Shown here one piece after another: positions 1 to 8,082 of a DNA stretch of 64,000 nucleotides. The first letter of the stretch is position 1. Each line of letters begins with the position of its first letter. Location of the stretch: the IMG/VR virus record IMGVR_UViG_3300036399_001951, positions 1 to 64,000 of that record; one strand, written 5' to 3'. This DNA comes from a virus. A program made the translations under genes and the position numbers. The notes under the pieces were generated by a model. It was not told where the DNA came from. It saw only the letters and a program-made list of their open reading frames with translations, and did not search any database.

Positions 1-342
1 TTTTTCTGGATAAGGAAAATCATCACTAGTTAATTCGATCTCTATATCTTGAAAACTTATTTTAGGAATATTATCAAAATCATAGATTATATCCATTTCG
101 TCTTGACTCAATTTATCTATTATCAATTCCTCAATTCTAGTTCTAGAAAGCCACATTGGATCGGATTTAGCAGCCTTTATATATTTTCCGTCCCAATTTT
201 TATTAATAGTTGGACGGTCGGATTCTATCCAATTAAATATCTCAGATTCTGGAATTCTTTTTCTAATAAAGTCTATCTTACCGGCACTGTTATAATAAGA
301 AATCATTAATTCATTACCTTGGACCTCTACTCCTATTATCAT
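1..342 (-). CDS. 43: DNA polymerase, family B, T4 gp43-like (N-terminal fragment, cut by window edge)
   Basis: The first 114 residues of a minus-strand gene that runs off the left edge. It starts MIIGVEVQGNELMISYYNSA and its ATG overlaps the stop of the upstream zinc-ribbon gene (ATGA). The last readable part, IYDFDNIPKISFQDIEIELT then SDDFPYPEK, matches in order and spacing the T4 gp43 segment that leads into the exonuclease I motif (CDIEVTGDKFPDP), so D-I-E is the likely first metal-binding motif of the 3'-5' proofreading domain. The palm and finger motifs lie outside the window. By family knowledge it is the replicative polymerase. A positive-strand reading of the same bases is a shadow. 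The assignment rests on one short but specific motif. Confidence 0.78.
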   Translation of the reverse strand, partial: MIIGVEVQGNELMISYYNSAGKIDFIRKRIPESEIFNWIESDRPTINKNWDGKYIKAAKSDPMWLSRTRIEELIIDKLSQDEMDIIYDFDNIPKISFQDIEIELTSDDFPYPEK

Positions 343-602
343 AGATTAGGTTTAAACATTTCGTTAATATGATGACATTTTGAACAGACTATAACAGGAA
401 TAGGAGTAATACTATCTCTATCAGATCCTGTTAAAAATCTAGATATCTTTTTAAGCATTATTTTTTCTTCAAATATTAAAGACTCGCAATTTTCACATTT
501 AATGTCTTCAGCTTCCTTTAAGTTAACGTTTAGAGCAGGTTGATTTTCCATATTTTTGATTATTTTAATATCCTCGAGCTTGTCTGTCTCGATTCTCTTC
601 AT
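339..602 (-). CDS. Small zinc-ribbon protein, function unknown
   Basis: An 87-residue protein with two Cys-x2-Cys knuckles (CENC near residue 36 and CSKC near residue 75) about 40 residues apart, typical of a zinc ribbon. It lies between the dUTPase and the DNA polymerase and overlaps the polymerase start by 4 nt. The ATG at 602 would overlap the dUTPase gene by 38 nt. An internal ATG at 551 (MENQPALN) leaves a 13-nt gap instead, which fits the tight 1-4 nt junctions elsewhere in this genome better, so the real protein may be 70 residues. I do not recognise the family. Its position suggests a role in replication or transcription. Confidence 0.7.
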   Translation of the reverse strand: MKRIETDKLEDIKIIKNMENQPALNVNLKEAEDIKCENCESLIFEEKIMLKKISRFLTGSDRDSITPIPVIVCSKCHHINEMFKPNL

Positions 603-1032
603 TTTTTGACATATACATGTTATACATTTCCTGAGGAGTCATTCCGATTGAAATTGCATAATTCATAAAGAAATGAAGCATGTCAATAATTTCAAATTTT
701 GCCTCAAGTTGATCGCTTTCAGAAAGATCAGAAAATTTCATACCACTATACTTTCCAAAATCCTTCTTCCAATACTTCCAAATAGCATTTCCACTGCCGT
801 CTTTAATTCCACCTAAAGCATCGGTTGCTTCGTGAATTTCATCTACCATTGCGTGAGTATTTGCATGCCAAAAGGACATGATTTCACGAAGACTCATGTT
901 ATCAAAATTCCATCCATAAACATTAACTTGGGTATCTTTTTGGATAGCCATAATGTCGCCTAAGGTATCTTTACTTTTTGAATATAGATCCTCAATCTTA
1001 AGATCGGCGCAAGTATTATCAGTGTTTGCCAT
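565..1032 (-). CDS. Dimeric dUTPase / MazG-like all-alpha NTP pyrophosphatase
   Basis: Predicted to hydrolyse dUTP to dUMP and pyrophosphate, keeping uracil out of phage DNA and supplying dUMP for dTTP. Metal-binding motifs of the all-alpha NTP pyrophosphatase fold are visible: DEIHEA at residues 64-69, E-x3-E-x2-D in EAKFEIIDMLHF at 110-121, and the C-terminal KNEENRDRQARGY at 143-155, which is characteristic of dimeric dUTPases. The 155-residue length is at the short end for the family. It is the first gene of a minus-strand operon with the zinc-ribbon gene and DNA polymerase, and a TTTAAGTATAAT promoter lies just upstream. A MazG-type pyrophosphatase with another substrate is the main alternative. 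Confidence 0.82.
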   Translation of the reverse strand: MANTDNTCADLKIEDLYSKSKDTLGDIMAIQKDTQVNVYGWNFDNMSLREIMSFWHANTHAMVDEIHEATDALGGIKDGSGNAIWKYWKKDFGKYSGMKFSDLSESDQLEAKFEIIDMLHFFMNYAISIGMTPQEMYNMYMSKNEENRDRQARGY

Positions 1033-1046
1033 ATATTGTTTATTTT

Positions 1047-1058
1047 ATTATACTTAAA
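1047..1058 (-). promoter_or_regulatory. Early/middle-type promoter for the dUTPase-polymerase operon
   Basis: The minus strand reads TTTAAGTATAAT here, followed by A/T-rich leader to the ATG at 1032. The same TTWAGTATAAT word occurs upstream of gp32, nrdB, the S1-like gene and, with small changes, Hc1 and GroEL. No clear -35 element is visible. Confidence 0.55.
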
Positions 1059-1117
1059 ATCTATCCCGAGGATCTTTAATTTTGCATATTTTTTGGATTT
1101 ATTATGTAATGTTTAGA

Positions 1118-1126
1118 ATAAATAAT
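1118..1126 (+). promoter_or_regulatory. Late promoter for tail sheath
   Basis: ATAAATAAT followed by AAAAAA, 19 nt before the sheath ATG. It matches the T4 late promoter core (TATAAATA) and the other extended copies in this window. It lies back to back with the dUTPase promoter in a 113-bp divergent gap. Confidence 0.65.
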
Positions 1127-1145
1127 AAAAAATATCTTTAAAGAA

Positions 1146-4106
1146 ATGGCTGAAAGAACGATCAATTTAAATAATTACAAGTCCAGCGGAGTATACATCG
1201 TTGAGATTGATCAAAGCGAGAACGTAGCCCTTCCGTTAACTACAGGAAGACTTATTGTTGGATCAAGTAAAATCGGTCCATTTAATACTGTTGTATTAAT
1301 TAATGACTTGAGAACATTAAGAGCTGTCTTTGGTGACATTGATCCTAAATTAGAAAAGAATGGAAGCTACTTTCATCGATCAATTGAAACTGCCCTTAGA
1401 GAAGGTCCAGTTTTTGCATTAAACGTTTTACCTATTGACGATGAGGAAGATCCACTATTAAATAAGGATGCTGTGTTTTTTACTACATTTAATACCGAGG
1501 CATCTTCAAATAATTCAGATTTGAATCCTATTAAAAATCCTATTATTGACTTCTTTAATAAAAGAAGACTTTGGTTTGCAAGTTCAGATCAATTAAACCG
1601 AACTAAAAACTTGGCCTTAGGTGATGACTTTGTTACTAATCCAGGTGGATTTGGTTTGGTTTCAATTGAATCTAATAAAATCTTATCGTTTGTTAACACT
1701 GGCAAAACTAATGTTACAGTTTGGACTAGAAGAGCTTCTGTTACTGGATTTGATGTAACGGCAAAAGAATGGTATAACACCCTAGGAGGAGAGGAAAATC
1801 AATTCCCTACATACGTTCACCCAGATGATTTTATTTCAGATTATATGGTTGAGGTAATTATTGTTTCAGGAGACTTTACTAATTATTTAAAACTAGCAAA
1901 TGATCCAGTTTATGGTCAATTCTTTAATGAAGCAGGTTTAATCAACAATAGATCAAGCGATTTCTTTGCATTAAGAGAAGTAAAAGTAATTAACCGAACA
2001 ATTGGTTGTTTGATTCCTAACTTCTTAGATCAAAGTGGTAATAGTATTTCTATCGATAGATTAGTTAATAGACTATTTCCTGTAACTGGAATTGTATGCG
2101 CTCTTGATGAAAATAAATTAGATTTAATTGATTTAGATAATACTGCATTCAATGATGTTGAGGTAGATACTCATAGAATTGATTTAGTTGGACACGGCTT
2201 TGATGAACTTGCTTATGCTGCAGATGATGGTGGATATGACACTAATGGAACAACATTAGTTGCGGCTACTCCACTTATTGACTTATTGAGCTACTCTAAA
2301 CCAGCTGATGATAGTCTTATTTTTGAAATAACGAGCGGAGAAACTGAAGCTGATTTCTTAGGAGCAATCATTCCTCCCGTTCTAGGAGAGACATATATCA
2401 TAAATTCTCCGATTTTTGGAGATCCGTATATTATTGCAATGGCAGATAGCCAATTATATAAATCATATGCAAATGGATTTGTTAGAAATGGAGACATAGT
2501 TGAAGGTACACCTAACTACTATTTAAAAATCCAAGATGGTTTTGTAGTAACCGTGAGTGGGAATGATTTAAAATACATTAAATTGTTTGTATATTCAGAT
2601 AATACCCTATTAAATCAAGAAGATGTTAATAATATCGCATATAACGGTGTAACTGGAGAATATATAAAAATTAATATCGAATCTGGAGCAAACTTTAAAA
2701 GAACATTTAGTTTGACAAATACTAACTTCTTTACTTATTATTCAGTAACACAGCCTAATAAGATTAAATTAGGTATTAATACCGCAAACATTGCGAATAA
2801 GGCTATAATTGATGAATTTATTAAAGTTAATCATTACATTAAAGCAAAAGTAAACGGAGATACTAGAGAGCGTTTATTAAAGATCATCGCAGTTACAGCT
2901 AGCGAAACTTTGAGCCCATATTCATTAGAATATAATGTAACAACTATGGCTCCTAGCGTAGATGAAATTTCCGGATTAGATGTTACTGGAAATAACCTTA
3001 AAGTTTATAAAGGAATTTATAACTTTGTTGGGGAAATCAAAGGACAATATCTTAAAGGATTTAAGGTTAGAGATGAAATCTTACCTAACTCAACTGCAGC
3101 TAGACAAACTAGTATCTTAGCATACTTATTTGAGAAAACGTCTATTCCTCAAGCACTCGCTGGAAAAGAGCTTATTGATTTCAGATACGTAGTAGATACA
3201 TATGAAGGAGAACTAGGGAGTAATTCTAAGTACTATCTTGCTAAATTAGCTGCAATGCACGGGCAAGTAATGGCAATTTTAAATAGCCCATCAGTTGAAC
3301 AATTTGAAAAATCGGTTGATCCTTCGTTCATTGATTCAACTAATAAATTATTTTCAACTAGATTAGTTTCAACAGGTGGAGACTTAGATTTAAATCCTAG
3401 CTTTACATTTAAATTTGCAGAAGAAGATATTAATGGAATTCCACTTTCTTCATACGCTACCTATTATTTTCCTAATCTTATTATTAGAAATGGAAATAGG
3501 AACATATCTGTTCCACCAGCAGCATATATTTCAAATCTATATGTGAAGAAATTTAAGAACGGTACTCCTTTCTTAATTGTTGCCGGAGGTAAACGAGGAG
3601 TTTTAAACGATCCTGAATTAGTAGGACTAGAGTATGAATTAACTGACGAGGATAGAGATTATCTAGAGCCAGTTGGACATAACCTATTAGTTAAGCGTAG
3701 AGGATTTGGAACCCTATTGTTATCAAATAATACAGGATATCAAAGAGTTAATTCAGCATTGAATAACGCTCACGTAAGAGATAACTTATCTACAATTGAA
3801 AGAGACTTATCTAGAATCTTATTTAATTTCTTATTTGATTTTAATGATGAGATTACTAGACTTAGAGTTAAAACAGTTGTTGAAAACTACTTAGATGCAG
3901 TTGTTAGTGCACGTGGATTAAATACATACCAGGTTATTTTTGATAGCTCTAACAATACTAATGAGGTAATTGAAAATAATGCGGCAATCATTGATATTAT
4001 CGTTGATTTTCCAAGAGGAATTCAAAAATTCATCAACCGAATTACTATTACAAGAGTTGGAGGACAATTAAGTTCTGATTCTACTGGATTTACACCAAGT
4101 TTCTAA
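1146..4106 (+). CDS. 18: Contractile tail sheath protein, T4 gp18-like, enlarged
   Basis: This protein forms the sheath around the tail tube that contracts to drive DNA injection. The N-terminus (residues 8-70, NNYKSSGVYIVEIDQSEN then TTGRLIVGSSKIGPFN) has the usual opening with a Gly-Val-Tyr strand and a tail-completion segment. The C-terminal 130 residues (FGTLLLSNNTGYQRVNSALN through FPRGIQKFINRITITRVGG) match the conserved gp18 C-domain that makes the inter-subunit handshake. At 986 residues it is about 330 longer than T4 gp18 (659). The extra length is in the middle (roughly residues 330-620), so it probably carries larger surface domains. It stands alone between a late promoter and a bidirectional terminator. 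Confidence 0.88.
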   Translation: MAERTINLNNYKSSGVYIVEIDQSENVALPLTTGRLIVGSSKIGPFNTVVLINDLRTLRAVFGDIDPKLEKNGSYFHRSIETALREGPVFALNVLPIDDEEDPLLNKDAVFFTTFNTEASSNNSDLNPIKNPIIDFFNKRRLWFASSDQLNRTKNLALGDDFVTNPGGFGLVSIESNKILSFVNTGKTNVTVWTRRASVTGFDVTAKEWYNTLGGEENQFPTYVHPDDFISDYMVEVIIVSGDFTNYLKLANDPVYGQFFNEAGLINNRSSDFFALREVKVINRTIGCLIPNFLDQSGNSISIDRLVNRLFPVTGIVCALDENKLDLIDLDNTAFNDVEVDTHRIDLVGHGFDELAYAADDGGYDTNGTTLVAATPLIDLLSYSKPADDSLIFEITSGETEADFLGAIIPPVLGETYIINSPIFGDPYIIAMADSQLYKSYANGFVRNGDIVEGTPNYYLKIQDGFVVTVSGNDLKYIKLFVYSDNTLLNQEDVNNIAYNGVTGEYIKINIESGANFKRTFSLTNTNFFTYYSVTQPNKIKLGINTANIANKAIIDEFIKVNHYIKAKVNGDTRERLLKIIAVTASETLSPYSLEYNVTTMAPSVDEISGLDVTGNNLKVYKGIYNFVGEIKGQYLKGFKVRDEILPNSTAARQTSILAYLFEKTSIPQALAGKELIDFRYVVDTYEGELGSNSKYYLAKLAAMHGQVMAILNSPSVEQFEKSVDPSFIDSTNKLFSTRLVSTGGDLDLNPSFTFKFAEEDINGIPLSSYATYYFPNLIIRNGNRNISVPPAAYISNLYVKKFKNGTPFLIVAGGKRGVLNDPELVGLEYELTDEDRDYLEPVGHNLLVKRRGFGTLLLSNNTGYQRVNSALNNAHVRDNLSTIERDLSRILFNFLFDFNDEITRLRVKTVVENYLDAVVSARGLNTYQVIFDSSNNTNEVIENNAAIIDIIVDFPRGIQKFINRITITRVGGQLSSDSTGFTPSF

Positions 4107-4127
4107 AACTTAAGTATTGATAAAAAG

Positions 4128-4152
4128 AAAAGGAGGCAATTTGCCTCCTTTT
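4128..4152. terminator. Bidirectional intrinsic terminator
   Basis: AAAAGGAGGCA and TGCCTCCTTTT form an 11-bp stem with a 3-nt loop. T-rich tails follow on both strands (TTTTTTG on plus; CTTTTTATC on minus). It would end both the sheath mRNA and the structured RNA transcribed from the opposite strand. Confidence 0.85.
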
Positions 4153-4333
4153 TTGTTTTAGTATTAAAGATGATAAATGACTTTATCAGGAATCTCGCTC
4201 AGAGGTTATCATACTAAGATAACTTGGCTTCACACACCATTAGAGAGCTGAGTATTTCTACTTATCCTTAGTGGGTACCCTTGCGAAACGTCTCTCCACG
4301 CTTGCCATTCTACGCATTGTATCATCTCCATTG

Positions 4334-4417
4334 TACTCGAAGAGAGACTCGAACTCTCACAGCCGTCTGGCCAACAGATCTTAAGTCTGTCGTGTCTACC
4401 GATTCCACCATCCGAGC
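4334..4417 (-). tRNA. tRNA-Leu (anticodon UAA)
   Basis: On the minus strand the 5' acceptor GCTCGGA pairs with TTCGAGT (two G-U pairs). The anticodon arm is ACAGA-CTTAAGA-TCTGT with anticodon TAA, reading UUA Leu. A class II variable arm follows, and the T arm is GAGAG-TTCGAGT-CTCTC. The length is 84 nt and CCA is not encoded. UUA is a common Leu codon in this AT-rich genome, so the tRNA would help late translation. It sits inside the predicted giant RNA, so it is either processed from it or part of its fold. Confidence 0.88.
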
Positions 4418-4985
4418 ATTAATACACATCTGTTGGCGACCGGGTATCCCAATCCTTTTATTTCCAACAAATGCTAATGATTTAATAAAAAGTGAAAGAA
4501 GGTATAGAAGGATTACAGAATACCTTCAACTTGGTCGTTTGCTATATTTTTCCCACTGCATCCTAAAATTTCTGTCGAAACTTAACTCAGTCTAAGCTTG
4601 CGCTCGCTAAGACCATTGTTAAAACAGCTACCTTATTTAGGACCACCTTATCTCACAAACGAGAAAATTATTCGGTCATAAAACGGGACTTATTTTTTTA
4701 CCCGTAAGTGGTTTACAAATCTGTCTATTTTTGTATATCCAAGAACACAAATTCTAGAAGCTATTCTAGTTCAGCTCTTCTATTTAGAAGAGGACCCCGA
4801 CTAAAGGGCGTATCTGCGGCCCATCGGCCTAACTTGTTCCATTATGGGCTTTGCTGACCCATTATTCTGGTATATACCAAACGTTTTTTACCCGTCGGTT
4901 TAAAACGCCTTTCACAATTATCAAAGAACTTTCTTATTTTTATATATACAGCAAAATTATTAAAAAGTTTTTAAAAATTAACTTT

Positions 4986-5219
4986 TTATTTACTTTCGCT
5001 ATGGTTTAATGGATAATTTCTAAGTAAACACTTTAATTTATCCTGGGCTTCTGTTAATTTTGCCAATGCATCTTCGGCATTTTTATAAAAATCATCAGTG
5101 CTATGATCCCCAATTCCAGCCGGATGATCGCTTAATAATTTTAGAGTAAGCTTAGCTTTAGAAACATCTGCGTCACATGATGATTTTAACATGTCAAATA
5201 ATTCAGAATTCATTTTCAT
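4986..5219 (-). CDS. Hypothetical small helical protein
   Basis: A 77-residue, highly charged, probably all-helical protein (MKMNSELFDMLKSS...), with Cys at positions 15 and 64 and no recognisable domain. It is the last gene of the minus-strand run GroES-rnh-orf95-gp32, 16 nt after GroES. A TATTTAT word on the plus strand (5233-5239) reads ATAAATA on the minus strand just before its ATG, but at 13 nt it is closer than the other late promoters and may be chance. Role unknown. Confidence 0.65.
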   Translation of the reverse strand: MKMNSELFDMLKSSCDADVSKAKLTLKLLSDHPAGIGDHSTDDFYKNAEDALAKLTEAQDKLKCLLRNYPLNHSESK

Positions 5220-5235
5220 CTTTATTTTGTTTTAT

Positions 5236-5535
5236 TTATTCAAACTCATCTAATTCTACGTCTTTAACGTCATCTAGAACTGCCATAATTTCGTTTGCCA
5301 TAATCATATAATGAAGTTCACCTTTATAAGTGAGCTCAGCTCCAGCAAACCTATTGCAAATTACTAGGTCTCCGGGTTTAACGATCATAGGATTATGTTG
5401 ACTTCCGTCTCCACAGGCAACTACTGTGCCAATATTAGGTCGCTTAACGACTTTGTCAGGCAGAAATATTCCGCCAGCTGTTTTAGTTTCTTTTTTCTGA
5501 GGTTTAATTAAAACTCTTTCATATAAAGGTTTCAT
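5236..5535 (-). CDS. groES: GroES-like co-chaperonin (functional counterpart of T4 gp31)
   Basis: A 99-residue protein with the full GroES layout: N-terminal strand MKPLYERVLIKPQ, mobile loop ending in GGIFLPD (residues 22-28) that carries the hydrophobic tripeptide for GroEL contact, a short roof loop (CGDGSQHNP), and the core KPGDLVICNRFAG then IMANEIMAVLDD. In T4 the analogous gp31 modifies host GroEL for folding of the capsid protein. This phage also encodes its own GroEL at 13925-15550, so the pair may work together. The ATG overlaps the stop of the rnh gene by 4 nt (ATGA). The sequence is closer to bacterial GroES than to gp31. Confidence 0.93.
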   Translation of the reverse strand: MKPLYERVLIKPQKKETKTAGGIFLPDKVVKRPNIGTVVACGDGSQHNPMIVKPGDLVICNRFAGAELTYKGELHYMIMANEIMAVLDDVKDVELDEFE

Positions 5536-6668
5536 ATTATAGAAGGATTATTTTTTATGTTAATTAATTTTTTAAAGTTGAATTTTTTAAATTCAGAGGG
5601 GTTTATCTCTTTTAATGAATCTAACACCTTTTCTGGAAAAAGAGAAGAAGATAGTCTTATTATCTTTGAATTAAATAGAAAATGCTTCCTAATTTCTGTT
5701 AATTTATCAATGTCATTTACTTTATTTAGGATACTTATTTTTTGAATAACAAAGTCTATAAATTTACTATCTGACAAATCCAATAGTTTTATTGATTCTT
5801 TTCCGTATTGATCCCTGATCTCACCTATTAATCTCTCGGACTTACTAGGAGTCATCTTATCCATTTTAGGAATATTATCTTTACCATCACCTCTAAATAT
5901 TTTATTGAATACTTCATAAACTGGGTCTATTTTATATTCAACATAGTCTTTGTTTTTTAGAGTAGTAACTATGTAATTGATCGGATTGCTAACTATATGA
6001 GAGTCGTCCAAAGAAAAGAAATTATCTACTTCATCTACAGCAGAACTTGGATTCAAACAATCTGATATACATAATTTTTTATGGCCAGAAGTTTGTTTAG
6101 GATATATTATAATCACATTATTCTTTTCAGAATGTGTTAATTGTCGAATATCACCATCTACGGTATAAATTAACGCATCAGTGTCTATTATTTCACATAG
6201 ATACGCAATTATATCATCACCTTCAGTTCCCCGAATTCTATAGTAGTTTACCCCACATAAATCTATTAATTTCTTAGATATTTCATTCTGAAAATAATCA
6301 AAGAATAGATAAATGTGATCGTCCTTTTTTCTATTTCCCTTGTATTTAAATTTCTCAGGTGCAGAATCAGTTTTAAAGTCTTCGTTTTCGAAGAAATCAT
6401 TTATATATTCTTTTCTCCAACTGGAAGAATCAAATACTAAATGCACCCGATGTATTTTACTACTAACGGGTGCAATTAGAGAATTTAAATAGTTTATGCA
6501 GAAATTTCTAAATTCTAACTTAACTTGTTCTTTTAAAATGTGTTTCCCTTCATTAAAGATGTCGTTGACATAATATTTGGCACCTACAGTTTTATCTCTA
6601 AAACATATATTTTTAGTGACGTTTATCGCAACGTTTAAATATGCATTTCCATCGATAATAAAGTCCAT
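5532..6668 (-). CDS. rnh: RNase H / 5'-3' exonuclease of the FEN family (T4 rnh-like)
   Basis: Predicted to remove RNA primers and flaps from lagging-strand fragments. Metal ligands of the 5' nuclease fold are visible: D6 in IIDGNAY, D80 in LVFDSSSW, EGDD at 149-152, VDGD at 170-173, and GDGKDNIP at 260-267, the helix-hairpin signature shared by T4 RNase H and FEN-1. At 378 residues it is longer than T4 rnh (305), with an insertion after the catalytic core (about 185-250). It lies two genes downstream of gp32, as in T4. Junctions are 1 nt (upstream) and 4 nt (downstream), indicating translational coupling. Confidence 0.88.
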   Translation of the reverse strand: MDFIIDGNAYLNVAINVTKNICFRDKTVGAKYYVNDIFNEGKHILKEQVKLEFRNFCINYLNSLIAPVSSKIHRVHLVFDSSSWRKEYINDFFENEDFKTDSAPEKFKYKGNRKKDDHIYLFFDYFQNEISKKLIDLCGVNYYRIRGTEGDDIIAYLCEIIDTDALIYTVDGDIRQLTHSEKNNVIIIYPKQTSGHKKLCISDCLNPSSAVDEVDNFFSLDDSHIVSNPINYIVTTLKNKDYVEYKIDPVYEVFNKIFRGDGKDNIPKMDKMTPSKSERLIGEIRDQYGKESIKLLDLSDSKFIDFVIQKISILNKVNDIDKLTEIRKHFLFNSKIIRLSSSLFPEKVLDSLKEINPSEFKKFNFKKLINIKNNPSII

Positions 6669-6955
6669 TATTGATCACTTGTTTCTTTAGAATTTTTAGA
6701 AGATTTTTTGATCGTTTTAATAGCTTTTGCAATTAATTCAGATTCGTCTAGATTATAAATTCCTTTAGACTGAGAATAATTACATCCTGCCATGAGAACA
6801 AAAATTGATTGATTAAGATCTAAATTTTCTAAGAATTTATCATATTCTTCTTGATCAACATATGAAATTGCTCCTAATAAAACGCTTGCCTTTTCTGGAG
6901 ATTTTTGAGTTTCCTCTTTAATTACTTCAGCTTCGCTTATTTTTTCGTTATTCAT
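6668..6955 (-). CDS. Hypothetical acidic protein between gp32 and rnh
   Basis: A 95-residue protein with charged, probably disordered ends (EKISEAEVIKEETQKSPEK; IKKSSKNSKETSDQ) and a central helical segment (YDKFLENLDLNQSIFVLMAG). It lies where T4 has genes 33, dsbA and 59 between 32 and rnh, but I see no convincing similarity to any of those. A link to replication or late transcription is positional inference only. It begins 14 nt after gp32 and its stop overlaps the rnh start by 1 nt. Confidence 0.7.
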   Translation of the reverse strand: MNNEKISEAEVIKEETQKSPEKASVLLGAISYVDQEEYDKFLENLDLNQSIFVLMAGCNYSQSKGIYNLDESELIAKAIKTIKKSSKNSKETSDQ

Positions 6956-6969
6956 GATTTTTTATTTTT

Positions 6970-8007
6970 TTAGAGACCTTTAAATAATTCATCGTATTCG
7001 TCATCACCTTCTCCGGATTGTGCATCAACCATTTTTAATTCATCATTAAAAGGTAGATCGTTTGCATCTGATTTAAAGATTAAATCATCTTCATCAGTAG
7101 TTAAATCTTCCTGTTTAGCAGACTTAGCTGGAGAAGGAGTACCTGAAATTTTAGATTTAATCAATGATTTCATTTCTTCATCCTTGCTTCTTTCAAATAA
7201 TAAGTTTAAAACTGATTTATTTGTAATGATTGACACAATAGCCTCGGCTACTTTTTCCCTTGTCTCATCCGTCCAAGCCTGGTGCAAATAAGAATCCATC
7301 TCAGGGGTATTCTTTTTCATAAATTCTTGAACTAATTTAACTGATTTCTCATTGTTTTCAACCGAAATCTGCTTGTCTCCAATCTTGAAGATTAGAGGAG
7401 TAGTTTCATCCATGAATTTTGACTTGCTCCAATCTCTATACTGGCGAGTCTTTTTTCCAACTACACATAAAAAGTCTTTACCTTCTAATAAGTGATAAGG
7501 ATTAACCGAAGAAACTGATTCAAGTAAATCGTTTTCTTCAGGATTAATTTGAGACTCGATCAAGTTATTAATTTGAGCAGAGAATTTAAAAATCTTAATA
7601 GATCCTTCTAATTCAGGTCTCTGTGGATCCTTTTTAATGTAAACTGGAGAATGATGAGTATGCCATCTAGAAAAAGAAGATTCTAATTGTTTGTGCAATT
7701 CAGGTTCTTCTTCCTTTAAAGATTTAATTACTCTCTCAAGATCCCAAAGAATAGATGGTTTCTCGATGTTCGATGGACAATCAACATAAAGAGATTCCTT
7801 AGTCAGTGGATTATAGAATTTAGCGCTATACTTAGTATATTTGCTAAGAGACTTATCATGCACGTAAGGAATAAATCTAAATACTGATTTATAAGATCCA
7901 TTATATGCATCAGGATCTGGATTGTAGATGTTTTGATCTACTTTCTTCCCATTTTGGGCAGAAGATTTTACGAAGTTTTCTTTCGGTAAGTCAAAGAAGT
8001 CAGTCAT
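6970..8007 (-). CDS. 32: Single-stranded DNA-binding protein, T4 gp32-like
   Basis: Coats ssDNA during replication and recombination and organises the replisome. The match to T4 gp32 is local but specific: SVFRFIPY at 41-48 (T4 AVIRFLPS) and VYIKKDPQRPELEGSIKIFKF at 122-142 (T4 VVKDPAAPENEGKVFKYRF), both in the OB-fold core. The last 40 residues form an acidic tail ending DDEYDELFKGL, the usual interaction site for partner proteins. The T4 zinc-binding Cys cluster is missing; HTHH at 116-119 might substitute but this is uncertain. Length is 345 residues versus 301 in T4. A TTTAGTATAAT promoter lies 33 nt upstream of the ATG. Confidence 0.83.
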   Translation of the reverse strand: MTDFFDLPKENFVKSSAQNGKKVDQNIYNPDPDAYNGSYKSVFRFIPYVHDKSLSKYTKYSAKFYNPLTKESLYVDCPSNIEKPSILWDLERVIKSLKEEEPELHKQLESSFSRWHTHHSPVYIKKDPQRPELEGSIKIFKFSAQINNLIESQINPEENDLLESVSSVNPYHLLEGKDFLCVVGKKTRQYRDWSKSKFMDETTPLIFKIGDKQISVENNEKSVKLVQEFMKKNTPEMDSYLHQAWTDETREKVAEAIVSIITNKSVLNLLFERSKDEEMKSLIKSKISGTPSPAKSAKQEDLTTDEDDLIFKSDANDLPFNDELKMVDAQSGEGDDEYDELFKGL

Positions 8008-8039
8008 TTTTTAAGATTTTTTTTAAGATTTATTTTAAG

Positions 8040-8050
8040 ATTATACTAAA
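8040..8050 (-). promoter_or_regulatory. Early/middle-type promoter for gp32
   Basis: The minus strand reads TTTAGTATAAT, the same word as at 1047-1058. The leader to the ATG contains a repeated TTAAGATT/TCTTAAAA motif, which could fold or serve as a regulator site; T4 gp32 autoregulates through its own leader. Confidence 0.6.
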
Positions 8051-8082
8051 GATTTTAAAAATATTAAGATAAAAATTAGAAA

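Larger units (their letters stand above)
4128..4925 (-). ncRNA. Giant structured non-coding RNA (GOLLD/ROOL-like candidate) with embedded tRNA-Leu
   Basis: About 800 nt without a plausible protein gene but rich in inverted repeats: 4205-4210/4218-4223 (7-nt loop), 4498-4505/4520-4527 (8 bp), 4683-4687/4701-4705, 4754-4759/4764-4769 (4-nt loop) and 4775-4780/4787-4792 (6-nt loop). It is richer in G+C than flanking spacers. A tRNA-Leu sits inside it on the minus strand, and it ends at the intrinsic terminator. A TATATAT box near 4941-4948 could be its promoter. Size, phage setting, a neighbouring or embedded tRNA and ornate folding are hallmarks of GOLLD RNA; ROOL is the main alternative. The strand follows from the tRNA and terminator. 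The 5' end is approximate and the family name is inference. Confidence 0.6.

Noticed and set aside
49-309. Plus-strand 86-codon frame at the left edge
   Set aside because: The minus strand here encodes the DNA polymerase N-terminus with a recognisable exonuclease motif.
4281-4595. Plus-strand 104-codon frame
   Set aside because: It crosses the tRNA-Leu and hairpins of the structured RNA on the opposite strand, and its composition is unlike phage proteins.
5233-5239. Late promoter for the 77-residue gene
   Set aside because: ATAAATA overlaps the GroES stop and is only 13 nt from the ATG; likely chance in AT-rich DNA.
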